From IMG/VR virus record IMGVR_UViG_3300036846_000867, positions 64,001 to 114,005 of that record: 50,005 bases of DNA. One strand, 5' to 3'. Source of the stretch: a virus. A program made the translations under genes and the position numbers. The first letter of the stretch is position 1. The number at the start of each line of letters is the position of its first letter. The notes under the pieces were generated by a model that saw nothing but the letters and a program-made list of their open reading frames with translations, did not search any database and had not been told where the DNA came from. Below are positions 15,823-23,902 of the stretch, piece by piece.

Positions 15823-15914
15823 TTTCCCCTCCTATAAAACCAAGGGAATGGTTGGGCACAAGCGAATGCCGTGCCCGGTTGAAGAAAGGGACCGGTAGCA
15901 GGCGTAGAACTTGT

Positions 15915-16436
15915 TTAGATGTTGAACTGAATCTCCACATTGCCCTGCGCATCGGCGGGGCCGGTGAAGAACGCACCGGGCAGCAGCCACAGGCTGGTGC
16001 CTGCCGCCGCCTCGATCCCGGCCTGCACGTGATTGCCGGAACTGACGCCCGAAAAGACGTAGACCGGCGCGCCTTTGGTCGCCGCCGCCGCGCCGTTGAG
16101 CTTCATGTTGATGTAGCCACGGAACAGCATGTCGATGATGCCCCTCGGCATCGGCGTTCCGGAACCAAAGCCGACCACGCCCGGATTGGCAACTTGATTG
16201 TCAGAGGTCGGGAACGGGCGCACCGAGATGCCGAGAGGCGTCGCCGGGGCCGCCGCATCGGACGCCAGGATCGGGCGGGCACCGTTGGTGTCGATGGTGC
16301 CGACCAAACCGTAGGCCGTGAACGGCGTGGTCGAATTCTGCGTCTGCGCGGCGATGGTCGTACCGACCGTCTGAAACCGCGTAACCTCGCCCGGAATACC
16401 GGCGGGCATGCGATACATGAACACAGCGTCAGGCAT
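15915..16436 (-). CDS. Capsid cement/decoration protein (gp24-like)
   Basis: A 173-residue protein whose N-terminus (AGIPGEVTRFQTVGTTIAAQ) matches the pattern of 'structural cement protein Gp24' and related beta-tulip decoration proteins. Continued features are FTAYGLVGTIDTNGARPI, PLGISVRPFPTSDNQ and ATKGAPVYVFSG. It lies directly upstream of the major capsid gene, the usual place. It should bind the capsid exterior at trimer sites and stabilise it. Confidence 0.82.
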   Translation of the reverse strand: MPDAVFMYRMPAGIPGEVTRFQTVGTTIAAQTQNSTTPFTAYGLVGTIDTNGARPILASDAAAPATPLGISVRPFPTSDNQVANPGVVGFGSGTPMPRGIIDMLFRGYINMKLNGAAAATKGAPVYVFSGVSSGNHVQAGIEAAAGTSLWLLPGAFFTGPADAQGNVEIQFNI

Positions 16437-16504
16437 AGCTTTCTCCTATTGAGGGGGACAGAAGATCACTGGGGGTAATTGCCTAGTGACCGTTCAGAAA
16501 ACGC

Positions 16505-17509
16505 TTAGTGACGGATCGCTCCATTCGATTTCTGGTTCGTCCAGAATTCCTTGGCGTCCTTGTTCATCTGCGCAATCGACGGCGGTCCTGCGGTGCGGTT
16601 GTTGTCGCGCGTCGGCGTCGCCGCCACGGTGCGCACCGAACGACGGTTATTGGTCGCCGCCATCGCGCTGGCCACCGCGTTGAACGCCATCTTGACGCTG
16701 TCGCAGCCCAACGGCTTGATCCCGTCAAACGTCGCGATGCCGACGGTATCCTGGATCAGTGCCGCCGTATCGCCGTCCTTGAACGCCTTCTCCATCACGA
16801 GGCGGCGATATTTGCACAGCCGCTCGGCAGTGGATTTCATCGGCAGGCGGGCATCGAATGTCGGGATGCGCGTGCCCGGTGCGATGATTTCCGCGTTGGC
16901 GATCAGATCGGACCAGAGGTCTTCCTGATCCATGCTGTCGCGCGTCCGGGCGAGACGGGCGCGGCGGATACGGGCATCGTTGGTGCTGCCCTGCTCCAGC
17001 CCTTCGAGCCCAGGCAGATCGGTCTCGCCGACCATGTCCTCGCCAAGGCGCTCCGGCACCGGGATTTCCGCCCCTTCGTCACCGGTCCGCATCCGCATCG
17101 CGTCGCGACGGCGCATCTTGAAGCGACGGGCGTCCTGGGTGTCGGGGTCTTCCAGTTCGACATCCTCTTCGTCACCATTACCGTCCGCCAATGCCTGGAC
17201 CATCTCTTCCAGCGCGGCGACGCGGGCGGCAAGTTGCGCGAGATCGCCACCACCACCATTGCCGTTGCCGTTCATCGGAGCGCCTCCTCCCATCGGTGTC
17301 GGTGTTGCATCCATCCCGCCGCCTTCTGCTTCGCCCTTGCCGTTCATGTGCAGATGGATGTGCGTGTCCTGATCGCCGGGGCCGCCACCATTGTCGCCTG
17401 CGGGCATGCCGGTATTCGGATCGATGTAATCGCGGGTTACCGCCATCGCTTCATCGGTGGTGGATGCGTCGCGCACGCGGCGCACCATGCGGTCGAGCCA
17501 ACTAGCCAT
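16505..17509 (-). CDS. Capsid scaffold-like protein
   Basis: A 334-residue, acidic and mostly helical protein encoded right after the prohead protease and before the cement and capsid genes. That is the position of scaffolding proteins. It has a Gly/Asp-rich region and a coiled-coil segment (LAQLAARVAALEEMVQALAD, about residues 90-110). The conserved C-terminal half (WSDLIANAEIIAPGTRIPTF, STAERLCKYRRLVMEKAF) resembles the C-terminal part of DUF2213-type protease/scaffold polyproteins. Residues near 48 (THIHLHMNG) carry the alternating-His strand found in several neighbours. Probably cleaved by the protease during maturation. Confidence 0.68.
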   Translation of the reverse strand: MASWLDRMVRRVRDASTTDEAMAVTRDYIDPNTGMPAGDNGGGPGDQDTHIHLHMNGKGEAEGGGMDATPTPMGGGAPMNGNGNGGGGDLAQLAARVAALEEMVQALADGNGDEEDVELEDPDTQDARRFKMRRRDAMRMRTGDEGAEIPVPERLGEDMVGETDLPGLEGLEQGSTNDARIRRARLARTRDSMDQEDLWSDLIANAEIIAPGTRIPTFDARLPMKSTAERLCKYRRLVMEKAFKDGDTAALIQDTVGIATFDGIKPLGCDSVKMAFNAVASAMAATNNRRSVRTVAATPTRDNNRTAGPPSIAQMNKDAKEFWTNQKSNGAIRH

Positions 17510-17521
17510 TGTGGTCCTCCT

Positions 17522-18424
17522 TTAGAGATGCAAGTGAATACGACGACCGGTGCGTTTGAACGCTCTGTCCCTGGTGTCGGTTATCTCAGTGTCCTCGTCC
17601 TCGATAGGCGGCCCTGGATGCAGGCGGTACGCCTCGCGGCGTTGCTGTTCCAGATACAGCGCCTGAATAATGTTCTCTGGTGCGCCTTCGGCGAGATCGC
17701 GCAAATCCTCATCGAGCGGCACCGGGGCGTCGCCCTCGCCCTCGGCGTCGTGCGTACACTGATCGCAGCCGCAATTCTCTTCATGACGCGGAAAGAACGC
17801 CTTGTCGCCGATCCGGCAGACCGCACCGCAGCGGCCATCGCGTACTAGTGCCAAATGATTGCAGGTAATATTGCGCTGCCGTCCGCGCGCCATCCCGGTC
17901 TCTTCGTAATCGGCCTTGTAGCCGACCGATACCTCGCGAACTTCCTTGTTCCGGATCGCCTTGATCGCCTCGGGATCGTAGATGATCAGATCGCCCAGCA
18001 GCAGATTGTCCAGGACACGTTCGCCACGCCTGGGATTGATCACCGCGCCGACCAGCAACCCTTTGAAGTTCTCTGGCGTAACATCGTCGTCGGGATGATC
18101 GAGCGTCACCGCCTTGCCTTGCAGACTGGCCAGTGTCGCCGGCCGGAACACATCTTCCGGGAGACGGTCGATGATGATCCTGCCTGTCGCGTCGCCTTTG
18201 ATCGGAATTTCCTGATCGCTATAGAGTTGCGGGCCGGTTCTCGCCAAAGGCACGCCGCGAATGATCAGAAATCCTTCCGGCGACAGCGACTGCATCGGCC
18301 CCAGCCGCTCGACCGTCAGAAAATCGGTGTCGCGAAAGCTGATGCGGCGCAGCACGACAGGCGGCGCATACGCGCGGTCGCGGAAATTCAGTGTCCGATT
18401 GGCGATGTGCAGTTGCAGCGGCAT
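17522..18424 (-). CDS. Prohead maturation protease (DUF2213-like)
   Basis: A 300-residue protein with the layout of DUF2213: EGFLIIRGVPLARTGPQLYS, then VTLDHPDDDVTPENFKGLLV (candidate catalytic His in DHP), DLIIYDPEAIKAI, REVSVGYKADYEE (candidate catalytic Ser) and NHLALVRDGRCG. These features match viral prohead serine proteases of the herpesvirus-like fold. It is followed by the scaffold gene, its usual partner. The C-terminal tail is acidic with a Cys cluster (CGCDQC) and ends RRIHLHL, again an alternating-His strand. The N-terminus PLQLHIANR is similar. Confidence 0.85.
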   Translation of the reverse strand: MPLQLHIANRTLNFRDRAYAPPVVLRRISFRDTDFLTVERLGPMQSLSPEGFLIIRGVPLARTGPQLYSDQEIPIKGDATGRIIIDRLPEDVFRPATLASLQGKAVTLDHPDDDVTPENFKGLLVGAVINPRRGERVLDNLLLGDLIIYDPEAIKAIRNKEVREVSVGYKADYEETGMARGRQRNITCNHLALVRDGRCGAVCRIGDKAFFPRHEENCGCDQCTHDAEGEGDAPVPLDEDLRDLAEGAPENIIQALYLEQQRREAYRLHPGPPIEDEDTEITDTRDRAFKRTGRRIHLHL

Positions 18425-18427
18425 GTG

Positions 18428-18724
18428 TCAGTGCGCCAGCCACGCCGTACCGTTGCAGAACGTCATGATCACCACCGCACCGCCGCCGGTCAGCACACCG
18501 TTATAGGTTGGTGCCGTCGCATCGCTGACCATGCGTATCTGTCCCTGCGATGCCGCGTTGCAGACCGGCAGATTGGCAATCGTCGTCGTCGCCGGCAGTT
18601 CGATCCCGCCCTGCATCGTCATCAGCGTCTTGCAGTAAAATCCCTGACCGGGAACTTCGCTGCATTGTGCGAAGGCCAGCGAGGGAGACAGCAGGAGCGC
18701 CGCTGCAACAAACCATCTGGTCAT
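18428..18724 (-). CDS. Small secreted protein of unknown function (98 aa)
   Basis: The start at 18724 overlaps the upstream stop (ATGA). The N-terminus MTRWFVAAALLLSPSLAFA is a clear signal peptide with cleavage before QCSEV. The mature 79 residues hold four Cys (CSEV, FYCKT, PVCNA, TFCNG), suggesting disulfides, and Gly/Thr-rich beta segments. The motif NAASQGQIRMVSD resembles C-terminal segments of phage fibre-like proteins. A periplasmic or virion-surface role is possible. Function unknown. Confidence 0.65.
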   Translation of the reverse strand: MTRWFVAAALLLSPSLAFAQCSEVPGQGFYCKTLMTMQGGIELPATTTIANLPVCNAASQGQIRMVSDATAPTYNGVLTGGGAVVIMTFCNGTAWLAH

Positions 18725-18945
18725 GAATTCTCGTCCTGAATTGCGTAAAAGCCGATCCAGTAATCGCCGTGGCCATAGACGCCGGGCGGCCAGCGCTCGG
18801 CCCTGTCCGGTGTGCCTGTTACACCATCGGCGCGGCCGATCAAACGGGCCTTGTGATTTATCGGGCAGCAATCGGTGGCGGCGTGGTGACTGCCGCAGTA
18901 GCGACAGACCGGTCTTCTAATCAGACGGGGCCGCTCCATCCTCAT
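18721..18945 (-). CDS. Small zinc-knuckle-like protein (74 aa)
   Basis: Starts MRMERPRLIRRPVCRYCGSH. The CRYCGSHHAATDCC segment has the spacing of a zinc knuckle (CxxC...H...C). The C-terminal half, GVYGHGDYWIGFYAIQDE, is aromatic. Overlaps both neighbours. Possibly nucleic-acid or protein binding. No family identified. Confidence 0.6.
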   Translation of the reverse strand: MRMERPRLIRRPVCRYCGSHHAATDCCPINHKARLIGRADGVTGTPDRAERWPPGVYGHGDYWIGFYAIQDENS

Positions 18946-19111
18946 CCTCGCGCTGCGGCACCAGCCATGCCGCGTCGCCGTTGTCGAACAGCACGCGCAG
19001 CAATTCCGCCTCTGCGGGATTATCGACCGGTGTCAGATCGGCCTTGAGATAGGCGACGCTGGCTTCCTTCCCGTCAACTTTCTCGCGTCTGATCACGGCG
19101 ATTTGGTCCAT
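18917..19111 (-). CDS. Small unknown protein (64 aa)
   Basis: Sequence MDQIAVIRREKVDGKEASVA continues into an acidic C-terminus (QREDEDGAAPSD). Its two ends overlap the large polyvalent gene upstream and the zinc-knuckle gene downstream, which supports translation in a coupled operon. Mixed alpha/beta character with no recognisable motif. Confidence 0.55.
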   Translation of the reverse strand: MDQIAVIRREKVDGKEASVAYLKADLTPVDNPAEAELLRVLFDNGDAAWLVPQREDEDGAAPSD

Positions 19112-21672
19112 GTCGCGTCGCGGTCGTCTTCGCTAGCCACATAATATTTGTTGATCAATTCGTAGAGCGGCTTCCACGTCGTGGAATTCTTGAACCACAG
19201 CAGACGGTCGAGCGAGCCTTCGAGATCGAGCTTGGCCATCTCGGCGAATGTTTCATGGATAGCCTGATCACGGTTTGCCTTTTCGTCGTTAAAGGCTTTC
19301 CACCATTCGCGGCTATATTCGGTGATGCCATCATCATCGATCATACGCTTCCACTGATCGGGGGCCTCCATCACCTCCTCCCAGGCAGCCAGCAACGGAT
19401 ACTGTTTCTTGGCCTTATCCGTCATATAACCGGCTTTGGTCATCAGTTGCGCGCGTGGATCAGCTTTGGGATCATCCTTCTTGCTGGCTTCGATCCAGTC
19501 CTTGTACTGCCGGTTGCGCTTCTGCCGAACACTCTCAAATTTGACGTGCATCATCTCATGCGCGAGCGTTTCGGCGGTGGCCATCCCCGGCCTTTCGACA
19601 TTGAACAATTCGATCCTGCCGGTCTGACGGTAGGCGAAGCCGCCGACATTGAAACTCTTGTCACCAACCTTTGCCGTCGGGTGTCCTCCAGGAAAGAACA
19701 CGCGCTTCGGATCGACGCCCATCGTCTTGCCCACGGTATCGGTCATCTCCCGCAGCACCGCCTCCGTCGCAGGCTTCAGTTCGGCATCCATGCGGTCGAG
19801 TTGCTCGACATAGTCCTCGGCGGCAGGATCGGTCTTGTTCGATGCGATCAGCCATTTACGTCGATAATCGTCGAAGGCTTCCTCAAGCTGTTCACGTGCC
19901 CCCTTCATCGGATCGAGACCGCCTTCGCGCGTGAACGGCTTTGGTTCCTCCTCGGTGGCCTGCTTTGGACTGCTTTGGCCTGCTTTGGCCTGCTTTGGCG
20001 AGGCTGACCCGCCCGCACTGCTAAACTGCCCGGTATTGTCCGGATTGCCGCCGCGTGTGTGCTCCTCTTCCTTCCAGGCGGCGTCGCATATCCGGTGCAA
20101 TGCCGCGTCGCCGACCGCTTCCGGCTCGCTCTTCGGCGGCGGGCCGCCGCGCATGAACCGCCGGATCGTCTCGCGCTGCTCGGGCGTCTCCTTCGATGTC
20201 GGCAGCGGCTCGCCGATATCCGGTTTGACGTAGTCGGCCGGATTTTCCTCCAGGCGCTCGGGATTGATCATCGGATCGAGAACCCCGTACACCTTCTTCT
20301 TCGCCATCGTCTTGTAAAGATATTCGTTCTTGAGCGGCAGCCCGATATAAGCGCCAATCGAACTGGGATCGCGAATGGTCGGATCGACCACATGTCCCTG
20401 CTTATCGACCGCAAAGGCGTGCTCAATCGGGACGCCGAAAACGGTGACATAGCCCTCGACATAAGTGAGATCGGGATCGTGCATCACCGCGCTTGCGGCG
20501 TTCTTGTAGCATTCCTTTTGCCGCCCCTGCTTACACTTGTAGCTGTCGGCATCGAACAGGAACTGCCGCCCGTGTTCCAGCATGATGTCCGCCGGATGCC
20601 GCCAGCCTTCCTTTGCGGGCGTGTGCATCAGGCCGATGAACGACAGATACTGCGTCAGCGAGGCCACATTCTGGCGCTGCTGCTCCGGGGTCGGGATCGC
20701 CTTCGCTGCCGTCGTCTTCGGGAGAGGCTTCTCACCTTCGATCTCCGTCAGCGCAGCGCACTGAGCCGTCTCGATATCATCGTAATCGGTGACCGCTGCA
20801 CCCTCTCCAGGCTTGTAGGCCGGTTCCCAATTCGGATCGTAGACCATCCCGACCACGTCGGGACGCCCCTCGTTGAATTCCTCGAAGAGCGTGTGCGACC
20901 AACCGGGCGGCGCGTAATCATCGTTCCACGGCAGCCGCGCCACCGCCTTGAAGCCGGCATTCGAATAAAGCTGCGGCAACACCGTATCGAAGCAATCGAG
21001 CCGCTTGCCGCCCTGCTTGACGGCGAGCGCCAGCGCCGAGGCGACCGCATTCTTGGGGCCGCCCTTCGGGGCCTTGAACAGGCTGACGATATCGTCGCCG
21101 TGCAGCGCAAAACCGGCCGTGCCATCCGGTGTCGCAAACAGCCGCATGTCGTCGTAATCGGCCGCGTCCTTAACCTCGACCGCCGCACCGAATGGATTGG
21201 CCTCTTTGGTCGCGGCGATCAGCTTGGCGAAGGCAGTGCCCTGGCCGGGCGCGAATTCATCATACTGCGGCGCGTCAGCGCCTATTCGGTCGAGCGCGTC
21301 TCTGAGCTTGTCGCCGGTTTGGTAGCTGGCGGTGACGGGGATTCCGTCAGATCGAACCCGAACGCCTCCGCCATTGCTATAGCCTTTTCGCGTGTAAGGT
21401 TCGGGTATTGCTGCAAGATCAGTTCTAACAAGCTCTCGTCTGGCAGGCGTGGGTTCACCGGATCGGGCACTGGTCTCTTCCTTTTTTATCTCTTTAGATT
21501 TCTCTGGTCCCTTAGATGGTTCTTCGCCACTGGTAGTGCTACCAGATGCGACAGAAAATCGCCCCGAGTTATCAGGATCGCCACCACGAGGATGCTTGCG
21601 CGGCTCCCAGCCTGCATCCTTGCTCGGCTTCAGCCGGAATGCCCGATCACCGATGTGCAGATAGAGAGCCAA
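19093..21672 (-). CDS. Multidomain polyvalent head-region protein: GNAT-like, papain-like and zincin domains
   Basis: An 859-residue protein starting at TTG 21672, four bases after the upstream stop. Residues 1-42 hold LYLHIGD and the tag WEPRKHPRGGDPDNSGRF. Residues about 80-280 resemble the GNAT-like domain of phage polyvalent proteins (FATPDGTAGFALHGDDIVSL, SNAGFKAVARLPW). Residues 330-455 look like a papain-like peptidase or transglutaminase domain with Cys388 (ECYKNAA), His418 (PIEHAFAVD) and Asp430 (DPT). A second tag, EEEHTRGGNPDNTGQF, lies at 535-550. Residues 600-859 contain HEMMH at 705-709, a zinc metallopeptidase motif. The catalytic domains are inferred from these residues. It lies between protease and portal, so head-associated injection is plausible. 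Confidence 0.78.
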   Translation of the reverse strand: MALYLHIGDRAFRLKPSKDAGWEPRKHPRGGDPDNSGRFSVASGSTTSGEEPSKGPEKSKEIKKEETSARSGEPTPARRELVRTDLAAIPEPYTRKGYSNGGGVRVRSDGIPVTASYQTGDKLRDALDRIGADAPQYDEFAPGQGTAFAKLIAATKEANPFGAAVEVKDAADYDDMRLFATPDGTAGFALHGDDIVSLFKAPKGGPKNAVASALALAVKQGGKRLDCFDTVLPQLYSNAGFKAVARLPWNDDYAPPGWSHTLFEEFNEGRPDVVGMVYDPNWEPAYKPGEGAAVTDYDDIETAQCAALTEIEGEKPLPKTTAAKAIPTPEQQRQNVASLTQYLSFIGLMHTPAKEGWRHPADIMLEHGRQFLFDADSYKCKQGRQKECYKNAASAVMHDPDLTYVEGYVTVFGVPIEHAFAVDKQGHVVDPTIRDPSSIGAYIGLPLKNEYLYKTMAKKKVYGVLDPMINPERLEENPADYVKPDIGEPLPTSKETPEQRETIRRFMRGGPPPKSEPEAVGDAALHRICDAAWKEEEHTRGGNPDNTGQFSSAGGSASPKQAKAGQSSPKQATEEEPKPFTREGGLDPMKGAREQLEEAFDDYRRKWLIASNKTDPAAEDYVEQLDRMDAELKPATEAVLREMTDTVGKTMGVDPKRVFFPGGHPTAKVGDKSFNVGGFAYRQTGRIELFNVERPGMATAETLAHEMMHVKFESVRQKRNRQYKDWIEASKKDDPKADPRAQLMTKAGYMTDKAKKQYPLLAAWEEVMEAPDQWKRMIDDDGITEYSREWWKAFNDEKANRDQAIHETFAEMAKLDLEGSLDRLLWFKNSTTWKPLYELINKYYVASEDDRDATWTKSP
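19961..20000. repeat. Four tandem 10-bp repeats inside the polyvalent protein gene
   Basis: TGCTTTGGCC is repeated four times, with changes only in the last two bases of the first (AC) and last (CG) copies. It lies in the linker directly after the second tag and before the zincin domain. Ten is not a multiple of three, so loss or gain of one unit would shift the reading frame. Confidence 0.85.
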
Positions 21673-21675
21673 GCT

Positions 21676-22059
21676 TCACCGCTTGGCCCTGGGGATAATC
21701 CGCTTGGCCCGCGCCTGTGCCTGCTTGTGACGGTCCACCCCGACCGGATCGTTCTGCGCCGTCGCCTTGGGCCGCGACAGCGCCTTGCTGTAATCGTACC
21801 AACCCTCGCCGCCAATCGCCTTGTTACCGGGGCGTGGCTTCCAGGCATTGCTCTTATGCGACCAGAACCAGTTATTGCCGTCCTCGTCCTCCATAAAAGA
21901 CCAGCCGTGAGGGTCTTCCATCAGACGCTTGACCGGCGCGTCACGACGATGCGGCTTCGATCCTCCCGCCCCTGCGGTGAACTGACCGCCCTCGCCACGC
22001 GGATGGTCCCCTTCGACAAAGGCCGCGTCGTGAACGTGGATGTGGATCGCCTTGCTCAT
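21676..22059 (-). CDS. Tagged small head-region protein (127 aa)
   Basis: Starts MSKAIHIHVHDAAFVEGDHP then RGEGGQFTAGAGGS. This is the clearest example of the two shared elements of this region: an alternating-His strand (IHIHVHD) and the DHPRGEGGQF peptide. The remainder has a Trp-rich patch (HGWSFMEDEDGNNWFWSHKS) and a basic C-terminus (ARAKRIIPRAKR) that could bind nucleic acid. Function unknown. Start overlaps the stop of the preceding gene. Confidence 0.65.
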   Translation of the reverse strand: MSKAIHIHVHDAAFVEGDHPRGEGGQFTAGAGGSKPHRRDAPVKRLMEDPHGWSFMEDEDGNNWFWSHKSNAWKPRPGNKAIGGEGWYDYSKALSRPKATAQNDPVGVDRHKQAQARAKRIIPRAKR

Positions 22060-22226
22060 GCTGGCTTGAGCTTCTTCGGCCGCTTAAAGAAGAAATTGCC
22101 CAGCGCATCGAGGCAAACAAGTTCCCAGCCCTGCTCGCCCAATTCGTTGAGCCTGTCGCGAAATTCTGTCGTACTGCCTTTAATTGCATAGGCGTTGCCG
22201 GTCTTCTCGATCAGATATTCCCACAT
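22056..22226 (-). CDS. Small protein, DUF4177-like (56 aa)
   Basis: Starts MWEYLIEKTGNAYAIKGSTT and continues LNELGEQGWELVCLDALGNF then FFKRP. The 'lnelG.eGWELV......fFKR' pattern is typical of DUF4177-type small proteins. Its start shares a base with the preceding stop, and its stop overlaps the next ATG, so it sits in a translationally coupled string. Function unknown. Confidence 0.65.
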   Translation of the reverse strand: MWEYLIEKTGNAYAIKGSTTEFRDRLNELGEQGWELVCLDALGNFFFKRPKKLKPA

Positions 22227-22387
22227 CAGAGATGCCCGGTCAGCGCCAGCACGACCACGATGACCAGTACCACCAACAAGATGCCGGATGGGCCGTAGCC
22301 GTAATTGTAAGGGGCCATGTAGCCCCAGTTCGGCAGGCCGCCGATCAGCATCAGGATCAGCAGGATGATCAGGATCGTGATCAGCAT
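22226..22387 (-). CDS. Small double-spanning membrane protein, DUF3309-like (53 aa)
   Basis: Two hydrophobic segments (LITILIILLILMLIGGL and ILLVVLVIVVVLALTG) flank a Tyr/Gly-rich loop (GYMAPYNYGYGPSG). This is the layout of DUF3309, a roughly 50-residue membrane protein common in Proteobacteria. Unusual in a phage; either a captured host gene or a membrane-active protein such as a holin. TGATG overlap with the next gene supports expression. Confidence 0.7.
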   Translation of the reverse strand: MLITILIILLILMLIGGLPNWGYMAPYNYGYGPSGILLVVLVIVVVLALTGHL

Positions 22388-22390
22388 CGC

Positions 22391-22567
22391 TCAGTCCTTG
22401 TCGGCAAGCGCGTCCGGATCGAAACCGAGTAAGTCGATGAATTCCTGGCTCGCAGGAATGTCGGCGTCGCCGCCCTCCGGCTCGTCCTCTTCGCCGTCAT
22501 CGGGCAGTTCGTCGAGATCGTCCTGTTCGACCGGGCCGAAATAGATATCGGGGAGCTTAGGCGACAT
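22391..22567 (-). CDS. Small acidic protein (58 aa)
   Basis: The start at 22567 (MSPKLPDIYFGPVEQDD) has GGAGG upstream and overlaps the end of the topoisomerase gene by 11 bases. The longer open frame to 22591 was rejected. Strongly acidic (DELPDDGEEDEPEGGDAD), ending FIDLLGFDPDALADKD. Function unknown. Confidence 0.6.
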   Translation of the reverse strand: MSPKLPDIYFGPVEQDDLDELPDDGEEDEPEGGDADIPASQEFIDLLGFDPDALADKD

Positions 22568-23522
22568 TGGCGGCCTCCTTCCAGCCTGCAAATACCATTG
22601 GTGATATATAGGCTTTCAGTGCCACAGATGCAGTATTTCCAAGCTTCTCCGCTACTTTTTTGGCAACTTCCATGACCGATTTTTTATAGGCGCGAACCGT
22701 CGTCGGAGCGGTGCCCTTGGCCACCAGATCGGCCGCCGTCGATGTCCCGATATACGTGCGAAAATCCTTTACTTTGAAGCCCCCGCCGCCCAGCGTCTTG
22801 ACGTAACGACGGAGTTTGCCGTCGTCGGTATCGAACAACAAACCGTTCGGTCCCGCCTTCCTGGCCCGCGCCTGCAAATCCTCCGCCAGAGCGTCGTCGG
22901 TCACCGGCAGCTTGAGCTTGACGCCCTTCTTCCCGGTGAATTCCAGGACCGTCCTGCCGTCCTCGGTCTTGACGTGCTGGCCTTGCAGATTGGTCGCACC
23001 ATAGGCCTTCGTCTCGGCTCCCGTGTCGCGCTCGGAACCGGGCCGCAGCCCCATCGTCATGATCAGATTCTGACAGGCGGCGTTCTCGCGCTTGGCCGGA
23101 TCGCGCGAGCGCATGTTGCGCTCGTTCTGCCTGACTACCTGTTCGTGCTTGCGGTCGAGCGCCCGCACCCGACGGAACTTCACCGCGTCCTTCTTCTTGC
23201 GAAAGGCGGCGCTGTAGATGCCGACCGGCCTGCCTTTGGAATCGGTGCCGCTGACCAGCTTGTCGGCCTTTGGATCGGACGCGAAGCGCACGTTCTGCCA
23301 GCCCGGCGGCACCGCCAGCTTCCGGATATGCGCGGGCCAGTCCTTGCGCTCGGCAGGGGCGGGCTGCATCTTGCCGCCGCTGGCGCTCTTGCCCTTCGGC
23401 AGGAACTCGCCCCCCGTCCCGCCCGGAGCCCCTGCGGGGGCCTGCGGATGATCGGCCTTGTTGAATTCATCGCGAAAGAATGCGTGCAGATCGTGAAAAT
23501 GAATGTGGACGTGCCTGCGCAT
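22557..23522 (-). CDS. Type IB DNA topoisomerase with head-protein tag
   Basis: The start at 23522 gives MRRHVHIHFHDLHAFF; the track-like longer frame to 23639 was rejected. The 321-residue protein begins with an alternating-His strand and a DHPQAPAG...GGEF tag. The rest matches poxvirus/bacterial topoisomerase IB: LRPGSERDTGAETKAYGATN near residue 160, HVKTEDGRTVLEFTGKKG, KDFRTYIGTSTAADL near 252, LGNTASVALKAYISP near 294. Candidate catalytic residues are Arg160, a Lys near 198, Arg255, Asn296 in place of the viral His (as in bacterial enzymes) and nucleophile Tyr305. It would relax supercoils without ATP. Its place in the head module suggests packaging with the DNA. Confidence 0.9.
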   Translation of the reverse strand: MRRHVHIHFHDLHAFFRDEFNKADHPQAPAGAPGGTGGEFLPKGKSASGGKMQPAPAERKDWPAHIRKLAVPPGWQNVRFASDPKADKLVSGTDSKGRPVGIYSAAFRKKKDAVKFRRVRALDRKHEQVVRQNERNMRSRDPAKRENAACQNLIMTMGLRPGSERDTGAETKAYGATNLQGQHVKTEDGRTVLEFTGKKGVKLKLPVTDDALAEDLQARARKAGPNGLLFDTDDGKLRRYVKTLGGGGFKVKDFRTYIGTSTAADLVAKGTAPTTVRAYKKSVMEVAKKVAEKLGNTASVALKAYISPMVFAGWKEAANVA

Positions 23523-23525
23523 CAC

Positions 23526-23551
23526 GCAATTAGAGAATATATATAAAAACG
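23526..23551. promoter_or_regulatory. AT-rich promoter-like island between divergent genes
   Basis: Only 29 bases separate the divergent starts of the topoisomerase and the plus-strand gene at 23552. They contain GAATATATATAAAA, a -10-like sequence readable on either strand. The spacing to either ATG is too short for a normal leader, so leaderless transcription or chance are both possible. Confidence 0.3.
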
Positions 23552-23902
23552 ATGACCATCGAGACCGCTCTTGATCCCCAGACCGAAGATTGGGCAGCCG
23601 TGAAACTGCTGCCCCGCCGCACCGGACTGCCGATGGCAATCTGGATCACCGAAAACGACGGCTATTCACATGACGTTCGCGTCAAAGCCAGTCCAATCCA
23701 CGGCGGGCGTGGAACATGGCGCAGCGCGCCGTCAATCGGTGTACGCCCGACGCCGCACGAGATCGTGCCCAACAGCCTGCCAGCCGTCGATATCGCCCTA
23801 GTCAGCCGATGGATCGAACTAAACCGCGACATAATCATCGCCTATTGGGACGGCGTCCTCGATTTCGATGATGTTGCCGCACGCCTGCGGCCGATCACGT
23901 AA
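23552..23902 (+). CDS. Unknown conserved protein on opposite strand (116 aa)
   Basis: Starts MTIETALDPQTEDWAAVKLL. Features: RRTGLPMAIWITENDGYSHD, a GVRPTPHEIVPNSLP segment and a helical C-terminus (VSRWIELNRDIIIAYWDGVL). I have seen similar small proteins in rhizobial genomes but cannot name a family or function. It is the only plus-strand gene in the head module and overlaps the convergent neighbour by 8 bases, suggesting it was inserted as an independent unit (moron). Confidence 0.65.
   Translation: MTIETALDPQTEDWAAVKLLPRRTGLPMAIWITENDGYSHDVRVKASPIHGGRGTWRSAPSIGVRPTPHEIVPNSLPAVDIALVSRWIELNRDIIIAYWDGVLDFDDVAARLRPIT

Noticed and set aside
16508-17848. 446-codon plus-strand open frame opposite scaffold and protease
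   Set aside because: Antisense shadow of two genes with recognisable families; composition Arg/His-rich and no homology-like motifs.
20059-22191. Very long plus-strand open frame (710 codons) opposite the polyvalent protein gene
   Set aside because: Its sequence is Arg/Leu-rich with no motifs and no ribosome binding site, as expected from antisense GC-rich coding DNA. The minus-strand gene has clear domain motifs.
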